Below, in pieces: positions 9,440 to 18,449 of a stretch of DNA of 64,000 nucleotides. Position numbers and translations under genes: made by a program. Position 1 is the stretch's first letter. The number at the start of each line of letters is the position of its first letter. The stretch covers positions 372,001 through 436,000 of the forward strand of contig NZ_AFHG01000059.1 in the NCBI RefSeq assembly GCF_000214035.2. The letters are read 5' to 3'. The notes beneath the pieces are model-generated. The model was not told the DNA's origin. It saw only the letters and a list, made by a program, of their open reading frames with translations, and made no database searches. The stretch comes from Methyloversatilis universalis FAM5 (lineage in GTDB: Bacteria > Pseudomonadota > Gammaproteobacteria > Burkholderiales > Rhodocyclaceae).

Positions 9440-9616
9440 GTGAACGCATTGCCCTTTCCGCCGCTGCGCGTCGTTGCGGTGCTTCCGGAGGCCGTCCTCA
9501 CGGCCCGGGCAGGCGCCGACTGCGAACCCTGCTGGGGTCTCGAATGTGCGCTGCCCTTCCTGATCCCCGCACTGAGGCCGGCCGGGGCTGATGCAGGCTG
9601 GGCCGACACCGTGTAG
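9440..9616 (+). CDS. Possible small hypothetical protein
   Basis: 58 codons starting with GTG at 9440, preceded by GGAGG at 9428-9432 (good spacing). The product has no recognised motif apart from a CxxC (CEPCWG) near residue 31. It lies in a 350-base stretch (9289-9640) that otherwise shows nothing I can identify, just before a degraded gene, so it may be chance coding potential in high-GC DNA. Confidence 0.25.
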   Translation: MNALPFPPLRVVAVLPEAVLTARAGADCEPCWGLECALPFLIPALRPAGADAGWADTV

Positions 9617-9633
9617 CGCGATGAAGCCGATCC

Positions 9634-10178
9634 GGCTGCGCGGCGCCGCTGCCGGCGCTGCACGCCCGGACCGCGCCGCTGGCCGCACGCAGCGTGGCGG
9701 AGCAGGTCGACATCACCGGTCCGCGCGACCGTCTGGACCCGGCCTATTTCTCGCCGGGTCAGGACAGGGGCGACGCACTGGCCGACGCGGCGCGACGGGG
9801 CGTCGATGTGCAGCTGGTGCTGCCCTCGGCCAGCGATTTCCCGCCGGTGCTGCACGCCGGGCGCAGCGACTACCAGAGCTGCTGGATGCCGGCGTGCGCA
9901 TCCACGAACTGCAGGACGCGTTGCTGCACGCGAAAACCCCGGTGATCGACGGCGTGCTGTCCACGGTGGGATCCAGCAATATGGACTGGCGCAGCTTCGC
10001 CGCCAACAACGAAGTCAATGCGGTGGTGTTCGGCGAGGATTTCGGCCGCGAGATGGCGCGCATGTTCGAGCGCGATCTGGCGGCGTCGCAGCTCATCACC
10101 GCCGCGGAATGGCGGCAGCGTCCGCTGTGGTCACGGCTTCAGCAGGCGGTTTCCCGCCTGTTCGAACGCTGGTGCTAG
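9634..10178 (+). pseudogene. Cardiolipin synthase / phospholipase D-family remnant (N-terminus lost, frameshifted)
   Basis: The C-terminal half of a PLD-superfamily cardiolipin synthase split over two frames. Frame one (to about 9876) reads DPAYFSPGQDR, DALADAARRGVDVQLVLPSA and LHAGRSDYQ; frame two continues LLDAGVRIHELQDALLHAKTPVIDG and GSSNMDWRSFAANNE. The second HKD motif HxK(x4)D is intact (HAKTPVID). The switch is explained by loss of one G after CAG at 9874-9876 (CAGGAG to CAGAG). The N-terminal half with the first HKD motif is absent upstream; only a short uncertain in-frame stretch precedes it. The product cannot be an intact synthase. Confidence 0.7.
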
Positions 10179-10346
10179 GACAGCGTCGTCCTACACGACG
10201 GTCAGTCCTTGTCCGACGGGCGGCGCGGGCCGCCCTTCCTAGACTGCAGGCATCGATGCAGCGGAGAGCGGATGGCTTCCCGCGACGCAGTCGATCCCGC
10301 GGACCCGTTTCCGCAGGTCCGCCCAACCAGAACAAGGAGTCCCGTC

Positions 10347-10673
10347 ATGCGTTCGAACCTCATGCTTGCCACCGCCTTTTCCGCGCTGGCCGCGCTCACG
10401 GTACTGCCCGGCTGCGCAGTCACCCGTGACCAGTCCACGGTGGGTGAATACATCGATGACGCCACGGTCACCGCCTCGGTGAAGGCGAAGTTCATCGAAT
10501 CGAAGGCGGTGGATGCCGCCGCGATCAGCGTGGAAACCCTCAACGGCGAAGTGATGCTGTCCGGATTCGCCAAGGACGCCACCGAGAAGGCCGAAGCGGA
10601 GCGCATCGCGCGCGGCGTCAAGGGCGCGAAGTCGGTGAAGAACGCCATCCAGATCCGCGCGAAGCAGAGCTGA
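10347..10673 (+). CDS. BON domain lipoprotein
   Basis: 108 residues. Signal peptide with a lipobox ending LPGC (Cys about residue 24), so it is lipid-anchored in the envelope. One BON domain fills the rest (residues ~33-108): DDATVTASVKAKFIES, then SVETLNGEVMLSGFA and a final VKSVKNAIQI-type strand. BON domains of the OsmY/DolP kind bind phospholipid surfaces and are often stress-induced; this one has a single BON rather than the two of OsmY or DolP. ATG at 10347 has AAGGAG eight bases before it. Confidence 0.82.
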   Translation: MRSNLMLATAFSALAALTVLPGCAVTRDQSTVGEYIDDATVTASVKAKFIESKAVDAAAISVETLNGEVMLSGFAKDATEKAEAERIARGVKGAKSVKNAIQIRAKQS

Positions 10674-10685
10674 GCGCGCGCGCAG

Positions 10686-10715
10686 GGCGGGCGGGAGAAG
10701 GCTGTCCCGCCCGCC
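10686..10715. terminator. Hairpin between convergent genes
   Basis: 11-bp perfect stem GGCGGGCGGGA (10686-10696) with TCCCGCCCGCC (10705-10715), between the BON gene and the convergent AEC transporter. No T run, so termination strength is uncertain; the position suits a shared stop. Confidence 0.5.
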
Positions 10716-10724
10716 TGACCGGGG

Positions 10725-11678
10725 TCAGTGGAACAGGCCCAGCGTCATCAGCAGCGGCAGCGACAGCCAGAACAGCAGCGTGCTCCAGCCGATCAGCAGA
10801 GCCGATGCGGCGCCATCGATCTTGAAGCGCTCGGCAAGCAGCAGCGAGGTCATGAAGGTAGGCGTCGCGCATTCGATCAGCGAGGCACGCTGCGCCTCGC
10901 TCGGCGTGTCGGACACTGCCAGCACCAGTCCCCAGATCAGCAGCGGCGCCACCAGCAGTTTGACCGCGGAAGCGACCAGTATTTCGGTGCGCGGCACCAG
11001 CCGGCGCCACGGAATGGTCATGCCGAGCACGAAAATGATGACCGGAATCGCCGCCTGACCGATGAAGCGCGCCGCCTGCACCAGCGGCGGGTAGGCCAGC
11101 CCGGTGTATTGCGCCGCCAGTCCGAGTACGAAGGCCCAGATCGGCGGCATCATCAGCACGGTGCGCAGCACGTCCGGCCGTTCGCCTTCGGCGTGCGAAC
11201 CGAGGCGGGTGGCGATCCATACGCCCAGCGTCCACACGAAGGGCATGGTCATGAACATGTCGTTGAAGATGGCATAGCGCATCGCACCATTGCCGAAGAA
11301 GAACTCCAGCACCGGCGCACCGACGTTGAAGGTGTTGCCGAACATGCCGCCCAGCATCAGCGCCGCCCGCGTCGTGTCGTGCAGACCGGCGCCGAGCCGT
11401 GTCTTCCACAGCAGCAGATAGAGCAGGGCGCCATTGGCCAGCGTGCCGACACCCACCAGAAAGGGCACGGTGAGCAGGTCCAGGCTGATCGGCGTGCTGG
11501 CCGCCACCGCGAACAGGATGGCCGGGTAGAACACGTACAGCACCAGCCGGTTCAGCTGTCCGCGCAGCAGGTCCGCGTCGGGTCCTTCGCCCATTCGGGC
11601 CGCCCACCATCCGCCGGCGGCCACCAGCAGCGACAGTGGCAGCATCACCTGCACCATCAGTCCGATCAGCGCGTTCAT
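10725..11678 (-). CDS. AEC-family (auxin efflux carrier-type) permease
   Basis: 317 residues, about ten hydrophobic segments. Seen: the AEC architecture with two five-helix halves, motifs GGMFGNTFNVGAPVLEFF and IPVIIFVLGMTIP, and conserved Asn/Gly in the broken helices. Bacterial AEC members export or exchange small organic acids such as malate; the substrate here is unknown. Its ATG overlaps the stop of the upstream MFS gene (ATGA, 11675-11678), so the two are co-translated. Confidence 0.8.
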   Translation of the reverse strand: MNALIGLMVQVMLPLSLLVAAGGWWAARMGEGPDADLLRGQLNRLVLYVFYPAILFAVAASTPISLDLLTVPFLVGVGTLANGALLYLLLWKTRLGAGLHDTTRAALMLGGMFGNTFNVGAPVLEFFFGNGAMRYAIFNDMFMTMPFVWTLGVWIATRLGSHAEGERPDVLRTVLMMPPIWAFVLGLAAQYTGLAYPPLVQAARFIGQAAIPVIIFVLGMTIPWRRLVPRTEILVASAVKLLVAPLLIWGLVLAVSDTPSEAQRASLIECATPTFMTSLLLAERFKIDGAASALLIGWSTLLFWLSLPLLMTLGLFH

Positions 11679-12976
11679 GCGTGTGGCTCCGTCAGGTTGC
11701 GAGCGCGGGTTTCACGCACGAAACAGGCCGCGATGAAGCCGACCAGCGCGGCCACGGCCAGCACCTTCAGACCGTCTGTCACTGCACCCGCGGTGGCTGC
11801 AGCGACCGACGGCGAATTGCGTTCGATCACCCAGCCCACCAGCGGCTGCAGCAGCGCCGCGCCGAGGAAGCAGCCGGCGTTCACCAGGCTGGTGGCCATG
11901 CCGGACAGCGCCGGCGGATTCACTTCCTTGGCGCAGGCCCAGGTGAGCGAGAAGGCCGCGGCTGACAGGCCGATCAGTGCGCAGACGCCATAGGTGACCG
12001 CTGGAGGCAGCGGTGCTTCGGCCAGGACGAAAGGCAGCCAGCTCGCCACATAGACCGCGGCATAGCTCAGCATGACTGCCTTGCGCCGGCGAAGATGATC
12101 GGACAGCCGGCCGATGAACAGGCAGCTGCAGGCGAACACCACCAGCATGAGCGTGGTGTGCTGGGCCGCCACCGAACGCGTCATGTCGTGGGCTGCCATC
12201 AGATAGGGCACGCCCCACAGCCCGCCGAAGGAGAACAGGCTGCCGGCGATGCCGGCATTGACGAACAGGCCGGGCCAGCTGGCCGGATTGGCGGCCACCC
12301 GCCTGAGGCCGCTGCGCCAGTCGCCGACCGGCAGCGGCGGATGGGCCGGCTTGCCGTCCAGTTCGCGCAGGGTGGGCAGACCAGCGTCTTCCGGCCGGTC
12401 GCGCACCCGCAGCCAGGTAAACAGCGCCAGCAGCATGGACAGCAGACCGAGCGCCACGAACACCGTGCGCCAGGACACCAGCGTGACCAGCCAGGCCAGC
12501 GGCAGCGCAGCGCTGGCCGCTCCGAGATTGCCGATGAACATGGTCACGCCATTCAGCGTCGCGAAGCGGTTTTCCGGAAACCAGGCGGCATTGATCTTGA
12601 GCAGCGCGATGAAGGGGAAGGACACGCCCAGCCCGACCAGGGTACGGCCGATCACCGCCACTCCGAGGCTGTCGGCCTGCGCAAACACGATGGAGCCGAT
12701 GCCGGCCACAACGCCCCCGAGCGCCACGATGCGGCGCGGCCCCAGCGTGTCGGCGAGCACCCCGGTCGGGATCTGCATCACCATGTAGATCCAGAAATAG
12801 GTCGACGCCAGCGCGCCCAGCGAGGTGGGCCCGACGTTGAAGTCACGCGCCAGTTCGGTGGCGATGGCGGCAGGGGCGGTACGGTGGAAGAACACCAGCA
12901 CATACGCGGCCGCGAGCAGGAAGAAGGCGGTCCAGCGCAGCCGGATCAGAAGTCGGGTCTGTTCTGGGGAAAGCAT
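11675..12976 (-). CDS. MFS transporter
   Basis: 433 residues with twelve predicted helices; major facilitator superfamily. Seen: the loop 2-3 signature GVLADTLGPRR and the loop 8-9 counterpart GRLSDHLRRRKAV, and a helix-4/5 region GLGVSFPFIALLKIN. Substrate unknown; the family pattern resembles organic-anion and nitrate-type uptake carriers. ATG at 12976 was chosen because the frame upstream runs into the TRAP terminator and TRAP gene. It forms a two-gene operon with the AEC permease. Confidence 0.8.
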   Translation of the reverse strand: MLSPEQTRLLIRLRWTAFFLLAAAYVLVFFHRTAPAAIATELARDFNVGPTSLGALASTYFWIYMVMQIPTGVLADTLGPRRIVALGGVVAGIGSIVFAQADSLGVAVIGRTLVGLGVSFPFIALLKINAAWFPENRFATLNGVTMFIGNLGAASAALPLAWLVTLVSWRTVFVALGLLSMLLALFTWLRVRDRPEDAGLPTLRELDGKPAHPPLPVGDWRSGLRRVAANPASWPGLFVNAGIAGSLFSFGGLWGVPYLMAAHDMTRSVAAQHTTLMLVVFACSCLFIGRLSDHLRRRKAVMLSYAAVYVASWLPFVLAEAPLPPAVTYGVCALIGLSAAAFSLTWACAKEVNPPALSGMATSLVNAGCFLGAALLQPLVGWVIERNSPSVAAATAGAVTDGLKVLAVAALVGFIAACFVRETRARNLTEPHA

Positions 12977-12999
12977 CGATACGATTCTACGCGGCGGCA

Positions 13000-13030
13000 C
13001 AAAAAAACTGCGGCGCCGGAGCGCCGCAGT
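13000..13030 (-). terminator. Terminator of the TRAP operon
   Basis: On the minus strand a 10-bp stem (ACTGCGGCGC 13007-13016 with GCGCCGCAGT 13021-13030, loop of 4) is followed by seven T (13001-13007 read as A on plus). It lies 24 bases after the large TRAP permease gene stop. Confidence 0.9.
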
Positions 13031-13053
13031 CGGGGACATCTGTACCGCTGGAC

Positions 13054-15006
13054 TCAGTTGTACAGATAGTTGGGCAGCCACATGCCGATGCCCGGGAACA
13101 TGTAGAGCAGGATCAGCGCGATCACCTGTATGCCCATGAAGGGCATCATGCCGGCGAAGATCTGGTTCAGCGTCACGTGCGGCGGTGCCACGCCCTTCAG
13201 GTAGAAGGCCGACATCGCCACCGGCGGCGACAGGAAGGCGGTCTGCAGATTCAGCGCCACCAGCAGGCCGAAGAACAGCGGATCGATGTTGAAGTGCGCC
13301 AGCAGCGGAATGAAGATCGGCATGAAGATGACGATGATTTCGGTCCACTCCAGGGGCCAGCCCAGCACGAAGATGATGAACTGCGCCAGGATCATGAACT
13401 GGATCGGCGTCAGATCCATCGACAGCACGAACTTCTCCACCAGTTCCTGTCCGCCCAGCAGCGCGAACGCCGCCGAGAAGATGGCGCTGCCGACGAACAG
13501 CCAGCACACCATGGCCGAGGTCTTGGCAGTCAGAAACACTGACTCCTTGATCACGCTCATGCTGAGCTGGCCGTAGGCCGCGGCCAGCAGCGCGCCGCCG
13601 AAGGCGCCGATCGCCGCCGCTTCGGTCGGTGTTGCCAGACCGAACACGATGGTGCCCAGCACCGCCAGGATGAGAATGGCCAGCGGGAAGAAGGACGCCA
13701 GCAGCATCTTGAAGATTTCCAGCCGCTCGAAGCTCAGCAGGCCATAGAACACCGCCAGCAGCGCCACGATCACGCCCACCGCAATCCAGAAGCCTTTCGG
13801 CGCCGGTGTTGCGTCCGCTTCGGCCGCCGGTGCGGCTGCAGCGGCCGGTTCGGCGGCCGGGGCTGTCGCTTCCGTTGCCGCCGGTGCCGGGCCCGGCGGC
13901 TCGGCCAGATCGCCACCTTCCTTCGGCGGTTCCTGCAGCGATCCTTCGGCGGGCGGCTCAGCCAGCCCGCCGTCGTCCGCCGGCGGTTCGGCCAGATCGC
14001 TGGTGGACATGCCGCTGTCGAAGGACTCGATGCCGGCCGGCAGTTCCTCGACCGCCTTCGGCGCGGTCAGCGCGCCGTGTATCGACGTGAGCGCGAAGGC
14101 GGCGACGATGAGCGGCAGCAGCGCGATGCCCAGCTGGCCCAGCAGCGTGCCGGTGCCGGCGTTGCCGCGCGGGCCTTTCAGCGCGGCCAGCAGCGCCGGC
14201 ACCGCCTTGTGGCCGTAGCGGCCGGACACTTCCTTCGCCGCGGCCGGCAGTTCGACATGGCGTTCGGACTCGGGCAGCGGCGGCGCCATTTCCGGCTTCA
14301 GCTTGGCGACCAGCACCACGTAGAGCATGTACAGACCGGCCAGCATCAGACCCGGGAAGAAGGCGCCCGCGTAGAGCTTCACCACCGATACGCCGGCGGT
14401 GGCGCCATACACGATGAGCATGACCGAAGGCGGGATCAGGATGCCCAGGCAGCCGCCGGCGGTGATCACGCCGGCCGACAGCCTTACGTCATAGCCCGAA
14501 CGCAGCATGGCCGGCAGCGCCAGCAGGCCCATCAGCGTCACTACCGCACCGACGATGCCGGTGGCGGTGGCGAAGATGGCGCAGGTGACCAGCGTGGCCA
14601 CCGCCAGCGAACCCGGGATGCGGGCCATCGCCAGATGCAGGCTCTTGAACAGCTTCTCGATCAGGTTGGCGCGCTCGACCAGATAGCCCATGAACACGAA
14701 CAGCGGGATCGAGATCAGCACGTCGTTGGTCATGACCGAGAAGGCGCGCTGCACCATCAGGTCCAGCGTCTGCTGCGTCGCGATGTCCGGGTTCTGCATC
14801 CGGTAGGCCAGCCACGAGAACAGCACGCCCATGCCCATCAGCGTGAAAGCGGTCGGAAAGCCGAGCATGATGGCGACCACGACCAGTGCCAGCATGAGCA
14901 GGCCGAGATGGCCGCCGGTCCATTCGGACGGCGGCGGCATCAGGATGGCCGTGGCGATGATGATGATCGCCATCAGGCCGAAGCCGAAGCGGAGTTCCTT
15001 CTTCAT
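13054..15006 (-). CDS. dctM: TRAP transporter large membrane subunit (DctM)
   Basis: 650 residues; the channel-forming subunit of a tripartite ATP-independent periplasmic transporter that uses a sodium or proton gradient. Seen: the DctM helices from the N-terminus (MLGFPTAFTLMGMGVLFSW, LISIPLFVFMGYLVERA, TGIVGAVVTLMGLLALPAML, GCLGILIPPSVMLIVYG) and the second half after residue ~430 (FGLATPTEAAAIGAFGGALL, LGWPLEWTEIIVIFMPIFIP). About 200 residues longer than a minimal DctM. Part of the excess is a loop at residues ~330-405 rich in Pro, Glu and Ala with four EPP repeats. Start ATG at 15006 overlaps the dctQ stop by 4 bases; frames open further upstream belong to dctQ. Confidence 0.92.
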   Translation of the reverse strand: MKKELRFGFGLMAIIIIATAILMPPPSEWTGGHLGLLMLALVVVAIMLGFPTAFTLMGMGVLFSWLAYRMQNPDIATQQTLDLMVQRAFSVMTNDVLISIPLFVFMGYLVERANLIEKLFKSLHLAMARIPGSLAVATLVTCAIFATATGIVGAVVTLMGLLALPAMLRSGYDVRLSAGVITAGGCLGILIPPSVMLIVYGATAGVSVVKLYAGAFFPGLMLAGLYMLYVVLVAKLKPEMAPPLPESERHVELPAAAKEVSGRYGHKAVPALLAALKGPRGNAGTGTLLGQLGIALLPLIVAAFALTSIHGALTAPKAVEELPAGIESFDSGMSTSDLAEPPADDGGLAEPPAEGSLQEPPKEGGDLAEPPGPAPAATEATAPAAEPAAAAAPAAEADATPAPKGFWIAVGVIVALLAVFYGLLSFERLEIFKMLLASFFPLAILILAVLGTIVFGLATPTEAAAIGAFGGALLAAAYGQLSMSVIKESVFLTAKTSAMVCWLFVGSAIFSAAFALLGGQELVEKFVLSMDLTPIQFMILAQFIIFVLGWPLEWTEIIVIFMPIFIPLLAHFNIDPLFFGLLVALNLQTAFLSPPVAMSAFYLKGVAPPHVTLNQIFAGMMPFMGIQVIALILLYMFPGIGMWLPNYLYN

Positions 15007-15608
15007 TTCTGGGTGCTCCCGGCTGTGTCGCCCTTGGGCAGGTCGGCGTGCACCATGTGGCGCAGCTTTTCGACATCGACTTCCTCGACGTCCTGGGTGC
15101 GGGACGGCCATTCGCCCTGCTTGATGCAGACGATGCAGCGCAGGATTTCCACCACGCCCTGAAGCATCAGCGCGGCACCGGACAGCGGGATGATGAACTT
15201 GAACGGATAGATCGGCGGCCCGTCGGAGGTGACCGACGAGTGTTCGCGGATGGCCAGCGAGTCATTGAAGAAGTCCCACCCGGCCCAGCACAGCGCCAGC
15301 ACGCCGGGAATGAAGAACACGAAATACAGGATGAGGTCGAGAATGGCCTGGGTGCGCGGCTCGAAGAAGCCGTACAGCACGTCGCCGCGCACGTGGCCGG
15401 CGGTGGCCAGCGTATAGGCGCCGGCCATCATGAACAGCGTTCCGTACAGCATGTAGGTGGCGTCGAACACCCAGGCGTGCGGCGTGTTCAGCGCGTAGCG
15501 CGAGAACACCTCCCAGGTGATGATCAGCGTGAGCACGACGATGGTCCACGCGAATGCGTGACCGACCCAGGTATTGAATCGGTCGACGCCGAGCAGCAGT
15601 TTTTGCAT
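15003..15608 (-). CDS. dctQ: TRAP transporter small membrane subunit (DctQ)
   Basis: 201 residues, four hydrophobic segments. Seen: FNTWVGHAFAWTIVVLTLIITWEVFSRY at the N-terminus, a DctQ hallmark, and the Trp/Arg-containing loop AWVFDATYMLYG. It pairs with the DctM protein encoded next (4-base ATGA overlap). Longer than the shortest DctQ proteins, with an extended cytoplasmic C-terminus of about 40 residues. The 101-base gap from dctP contains a strong terminator-like hairpin. Confidence 0.9.
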   Translation of the reverse strand: MQKLLLGVDRFNTWVGHAFAWTIVVLTLIITWEVFSRYALNTPHAWVFDATYMLYGTLFMMAGAYTLATAGHVRGDVLYGFFEPRTQAILDLILYFVFFIPGVLALCWAGWDFFNDSLAIREHSSVTSDGPPIYPFKFIIPLSGAALMLQGVVEILRCIVCIKQGEWPSRTQDVEEVDVEKLRHMVHADLPKGDTAGSTQK

Positions 15609-15654
15609 GGCGGTCTGCGGACACCTGTCGGTGTCCGTCCTGTTCTGGTGGAGT

Positions 15655-15689
15655 CAAAAAAGCCGGCGTCCCTTGTGGAGACGCCGGCT
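15655..15689 (-). terminator. Intergenic terminator/attenuator between dctP and dctQ
   Basis: On the minus strand: stem AGCCGGCGTC pairing 15661-15670 with 15680-15689 (9-base loop), followed by six T. It lies 20 bases after the dctP stop, inside the operon, so it should lower read-through into dctQM and leave the binding protein in excess. Confidence 0.85.
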
Positions 15690-15709
15690 CGTTTGCATCA
15701 GTGCTGGCT

Positions 15710-16837
15710 TCAGCCCTTCTTCGAGAAGAAGTGCTCGTAGGCCATGCGGTAATTCACCGTGGTGTCGTTCTGCCACTTCGCGGTGCGCTTCGCGAAAGCG
15801 CGCTGCGATTCGAGCACCTTCTTGAACATCGGGTTCTCGGCAGCCTTCTTGTCGGTCACCTTGTCCCAGGCGGCGAGCTGCGCCTTCAGGATGGCATCCG
15901 GCGTCTTGTAGAACTTCACGCCCTGCTTTTCCTGCATTTCCTGGTAGGCGGTGGAGTAGCGATCGATCGCCTTCCACGACATTTCGGCCGAGGCGCCCGG
16001 CACCGCGTTGCGGATGATGGCGCGCAGGTCGGCCGGCAGCGAGTCGAGGCGCTTCTTGTTGAACAGGATTTCGAACTGTTCCGACGCCTGATGGAAGCTC
16101 TGCAGCATGCACACCTTGGACACGTCCGGGAAGCCCAGAACCTGGTCGGAGGCAGCATTGTTGAATTCGGCCGCGTCGAGCAGGCCGCGGTCCATGGCCG
16201 GCACGATTTCGCCGCCGGGCAGCGCATTGACCGATACGCCCAGTTCGGTAAACACGTCGATCGACAGGCCGACCGTACGGTACTTCAGGCCCTTCATGTC
16301 CTCGGCCTTGGTGACCGGCTTCTTGAACCAGCCCAGCGGCTGGGTCGGCATCGGGCCGTACATGTAGGACACGACGTCCATGTTCAGGCTCTTGTAGATC
16401 TCTTCCAGCAGCGCCTTGCCGCCGCCGAATTCGTGCCAGGCCAGCAGCATGTTGGCGTCCATGCCGAAAGCCGGGCCGGAGCCCCACAGCGCCAGCGCCG
16501 AGTTCTTGCCGTACCAGTAGGCGATCACGCCGTGGCCGCCGTCGAGCGTGCCCTTGTTGACCGCGTCCAGCAGGTCGAAGGCCTTCACCACCGAACCGGC
16601 GGGCAGCACGTCGATCTTCAGCCGGCCGCCGGACATGTCATTGACCAGCTTGGCGTAGTCCTGCGCGAACTCGTGGAAGATGTCCTTCGCCGGCCAGGTG
16701 GACTGGAAGCGCAGGGTGATCGGAGACTGTGCGACGGAAATGCTGGGGAAGGCGATGGCCGCGGTACCGGCAGCGGTGCCTGCAGCCTTGGCCAGGAACT
16801 TGCGACGGGCCGACTGCGTATTGTTCTGGTCAGACAT
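15710..16837 (-). CDS. dctP: TRAP transporter substrate-binding protein (DctP type)
   Basis: 375-residue periplasmic binding protein that hands substrate to DctQM. Seen: a twin-arginine-type leader (SARRKFLAKAAG) ending near AQS at residue ~38, then ITLRFQSTWPAKDIFHEFAQDY and the family helix MKGLKYRTVGLSIDVFTELG containing the conserved Arg that binds the substrate carboxylate. The pattern (mature start, AEFNNAASD, long spacing) resembles the TakP-like alpha-keto-acid/lactate group more than the classical C4-dicarboxylate DctP, but the ligand is not proven by sequence. Confidence 0.9.
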   Translation of the reverse strand: MSDQNNTQSARRKFLAKAAGTAAGTAAIAFPSISVAQSPITLRFQSTWPAKDIFHEFAQDYAKLVNDMSGGRLKIDVLPAGSVVKAFDLLDAVNKGTLDGGHGVIAYWYGKNSALALWGSGPAFGMDANMLLAWHEFGGGKALLEEIYKSLNMDVVSYMYGPMPTQPLGWFKKPVTKAEDMKGLKYRTVGLSIDVFTELGVSVNALPGGEIVPAMDRGLLDAAEFNNAASDQVLGFPDVSKVCMLQSFHQASEQFEILFNKKRLDSLPADLRAIIRNAVPGASAEMSWKAIDRYSTAYQEMQEKQGVKFYKTPDAILKAQLAAWDKVTDKKAAENPMFKKVLESQRAFAKRTAKWQNDTTVNYRMAYEHFFSKKG

Positions 16838-17005
16838 GGATGTAAGCCTCCTCGTGGTGGTGGATGCTTTGCACAGCCGGGTACGGACGGTTGCCCGTAT
16901 CCGGCACGGCGCGAAGCATAGCGATGCTAACCTTGCCCGCAGTCCGCCACAATCCGCAGTGCAGCGTGACGGATGGATAAGGGAAGGCCTTTTTACGTCA
17001 GCGGT

Positions 17006-18355
17006 TTACTTCACCATGCCCCAGGCCTGAAGACGCTGGAAGGCGAACTGCGCCTGGGCGTCCTTCTGACCGCTGCGGATGTAGGCGGCATAGTGCTGGC
17101 TGGCGGCCCGCTTGTCCTGCATGGTTTCGTAGGCCACCCCCTTCAGGAACAGCGTGGTGGCGTTGCCCGGCAGCACCTGGTCGTAGGCGTTGAAGGCGGC
17201 CAGCGCCTCCGGTCCGCGGCCCAGCGCCAGTTTCGATACGCCGCGCTGATAGATCGCCTGCCCTTCGCCCGGATAGATTTCGCTGGCGCGCGAGAAATGC
17301 CGGTCCGCGTTCGCGTATTCCTTCTGCGCCAGCAGACACTTGCCCATCAGCACATTGCCGCAGTAGTCGTCCGGTGCCACCTTCAGTGCCTTGTCGAAGC
17401 GGCTTTCGGCCTCGTCCAGCGACTTCTTCGCCATCAGCGATTCGCCTTCCTGCTGCGCCTTGATCGCCGGGGCGAGCCGGCGCAGGCTGGCGGTGTGGTC
17501 CATGTAACGCTCGCGTGACAGCGCCTTGCCGCGATAGCTGCCATAGGCATCGGTGGCTTCGCGCTGCGCGGTGTCGTAGCGCTCGTCCGACATCGGGTGC
17601 GACGAGAACATGGTCTGCAGCAGGCTGGGCTTTTCCTTGTGCTGGCTGCGCAGCATGTCCATCAGGTTCACCATGCCGTCCGGGTTGTAGCCGGCGCGCG
17701 TCATGTAGTCGAGGCCCAGCGCGTCGGCCTGCCGTTCGTCGTTGCGCGAATAGCCGGCCAGCAGCGCGCTGGCGCCGACCTGGCTGGCGATGTTGGCGAG
17801 CGGTGCTGCACCGCGGTAGTCCGACATCGCGACCGCGACGTTCACCGCCATCGCGCCGGCCTGGGCAATCATGCCGCGGCCGGCCTGCTTGGCGCTGTGA
17901 CGCGCATTGACGTGGCCGGTTTCGTGGCCCAGCAGCGCGGCCAGCTCGTCCTCGCTGTCCATGTCCAGCAGGATGCCCCGGGTACAGGCCATGCTGCCGC
18001 CGGGGAAGGTGTAGGCGTTGATGTAGTTGGCGTTCACGACGCGCGCGTTGTAGGGCACGTCCGGCCGGTGGGTGTTCTTCGCCAGCGAACGCTCGACCTC
18101 GTTTACATAGCGGTTCAGCTCCGGGTCCTGCACCGCGCCGTAGTCGGCCGAGAACTGCTGGGGCGAGTGCTTGCGGTCGATGCCGAGCTCGTCCTGCTCC
18201 GACATGCCGACCAGCACCTGCTGACCGGTGATCGGGTCGGTGGCGCAGCCGGTCAGCTGAGGCAGCGTGACGGCGGCACCGGCGATGCCGGACAGCCACA
18301 GAAAGTCGCGGCGGGTCATTTCGCGGCGGAAGAAGCGGTCGTGTGACATGGTCAT
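17006..18355 (-). CDS. M48-family metallopeptidase with TPR repeats (BepA-like)
   Basis: 449 residues. Seen: a Tat-like/lipoprotein leader with TRRDFLWLSG and a lipobox LTGC near residue 37, then an M48 domain with the zinc motif HETGH near residue 143 and a downstream helix ADALGLDYMTRAGYNP carrying the third ligand region (ERQADALG), and a C-terminal tetratricopeptide-like half (residues ~285-440). This is the architecture of the periplasmic outer-membrane quality-control peptidase BepA (YfgC). ATG at 18355 is favoured over 18349 because AAGGA stands 5 bases before it. Confidence 0.85.
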   Translation of the reverse strand: MTMSHDRFFRREMTRRDFLWLSGIAGAAVTLPQLTGCATDPITGQQVLVGMSEQDELGIDRKHSPQQFSADYGAVQDPELNRYVNEVERSLAKNTHRPDVPYNARVVNANYINAYTFPGGSMACTRGILLDMDSEDELAALLGHETGHVNARHSAKQAGRGMIAQAGAMAVNVAVAMSDYRGAAPLANIASQVGASALLAGYSRNDERQADALGLDYMTRAGYNPDGMVNLMDMLRSQHKEKPSLLQTMFSSHPMSDERYDTAQREATDAYGSYRGKALSRERYMDHTASLRRLAPAIKAQQEGESLMAKKSLDEAESRFDKALKVAPDDYCGNVLMGKCLLAQKEYANADRHFSRASEIYPGEGQAIYQRGVSKLALGRGPEALAAFNAYDQVLPGNATTLFLKGVAYETMQDKRAASQHYAAYIRSGQKDAQAQFAFQRLQAWGMVK

Positions 18356-18449
18356 CGTCCTTCGTTGGAATCGTCAGCGATAACGCCGGGCACACCGTCG
18401 CCGCTGACAGGGCGTCGTCCGGTGCGGGTATGTGGCGCCCGGGCCTGCG

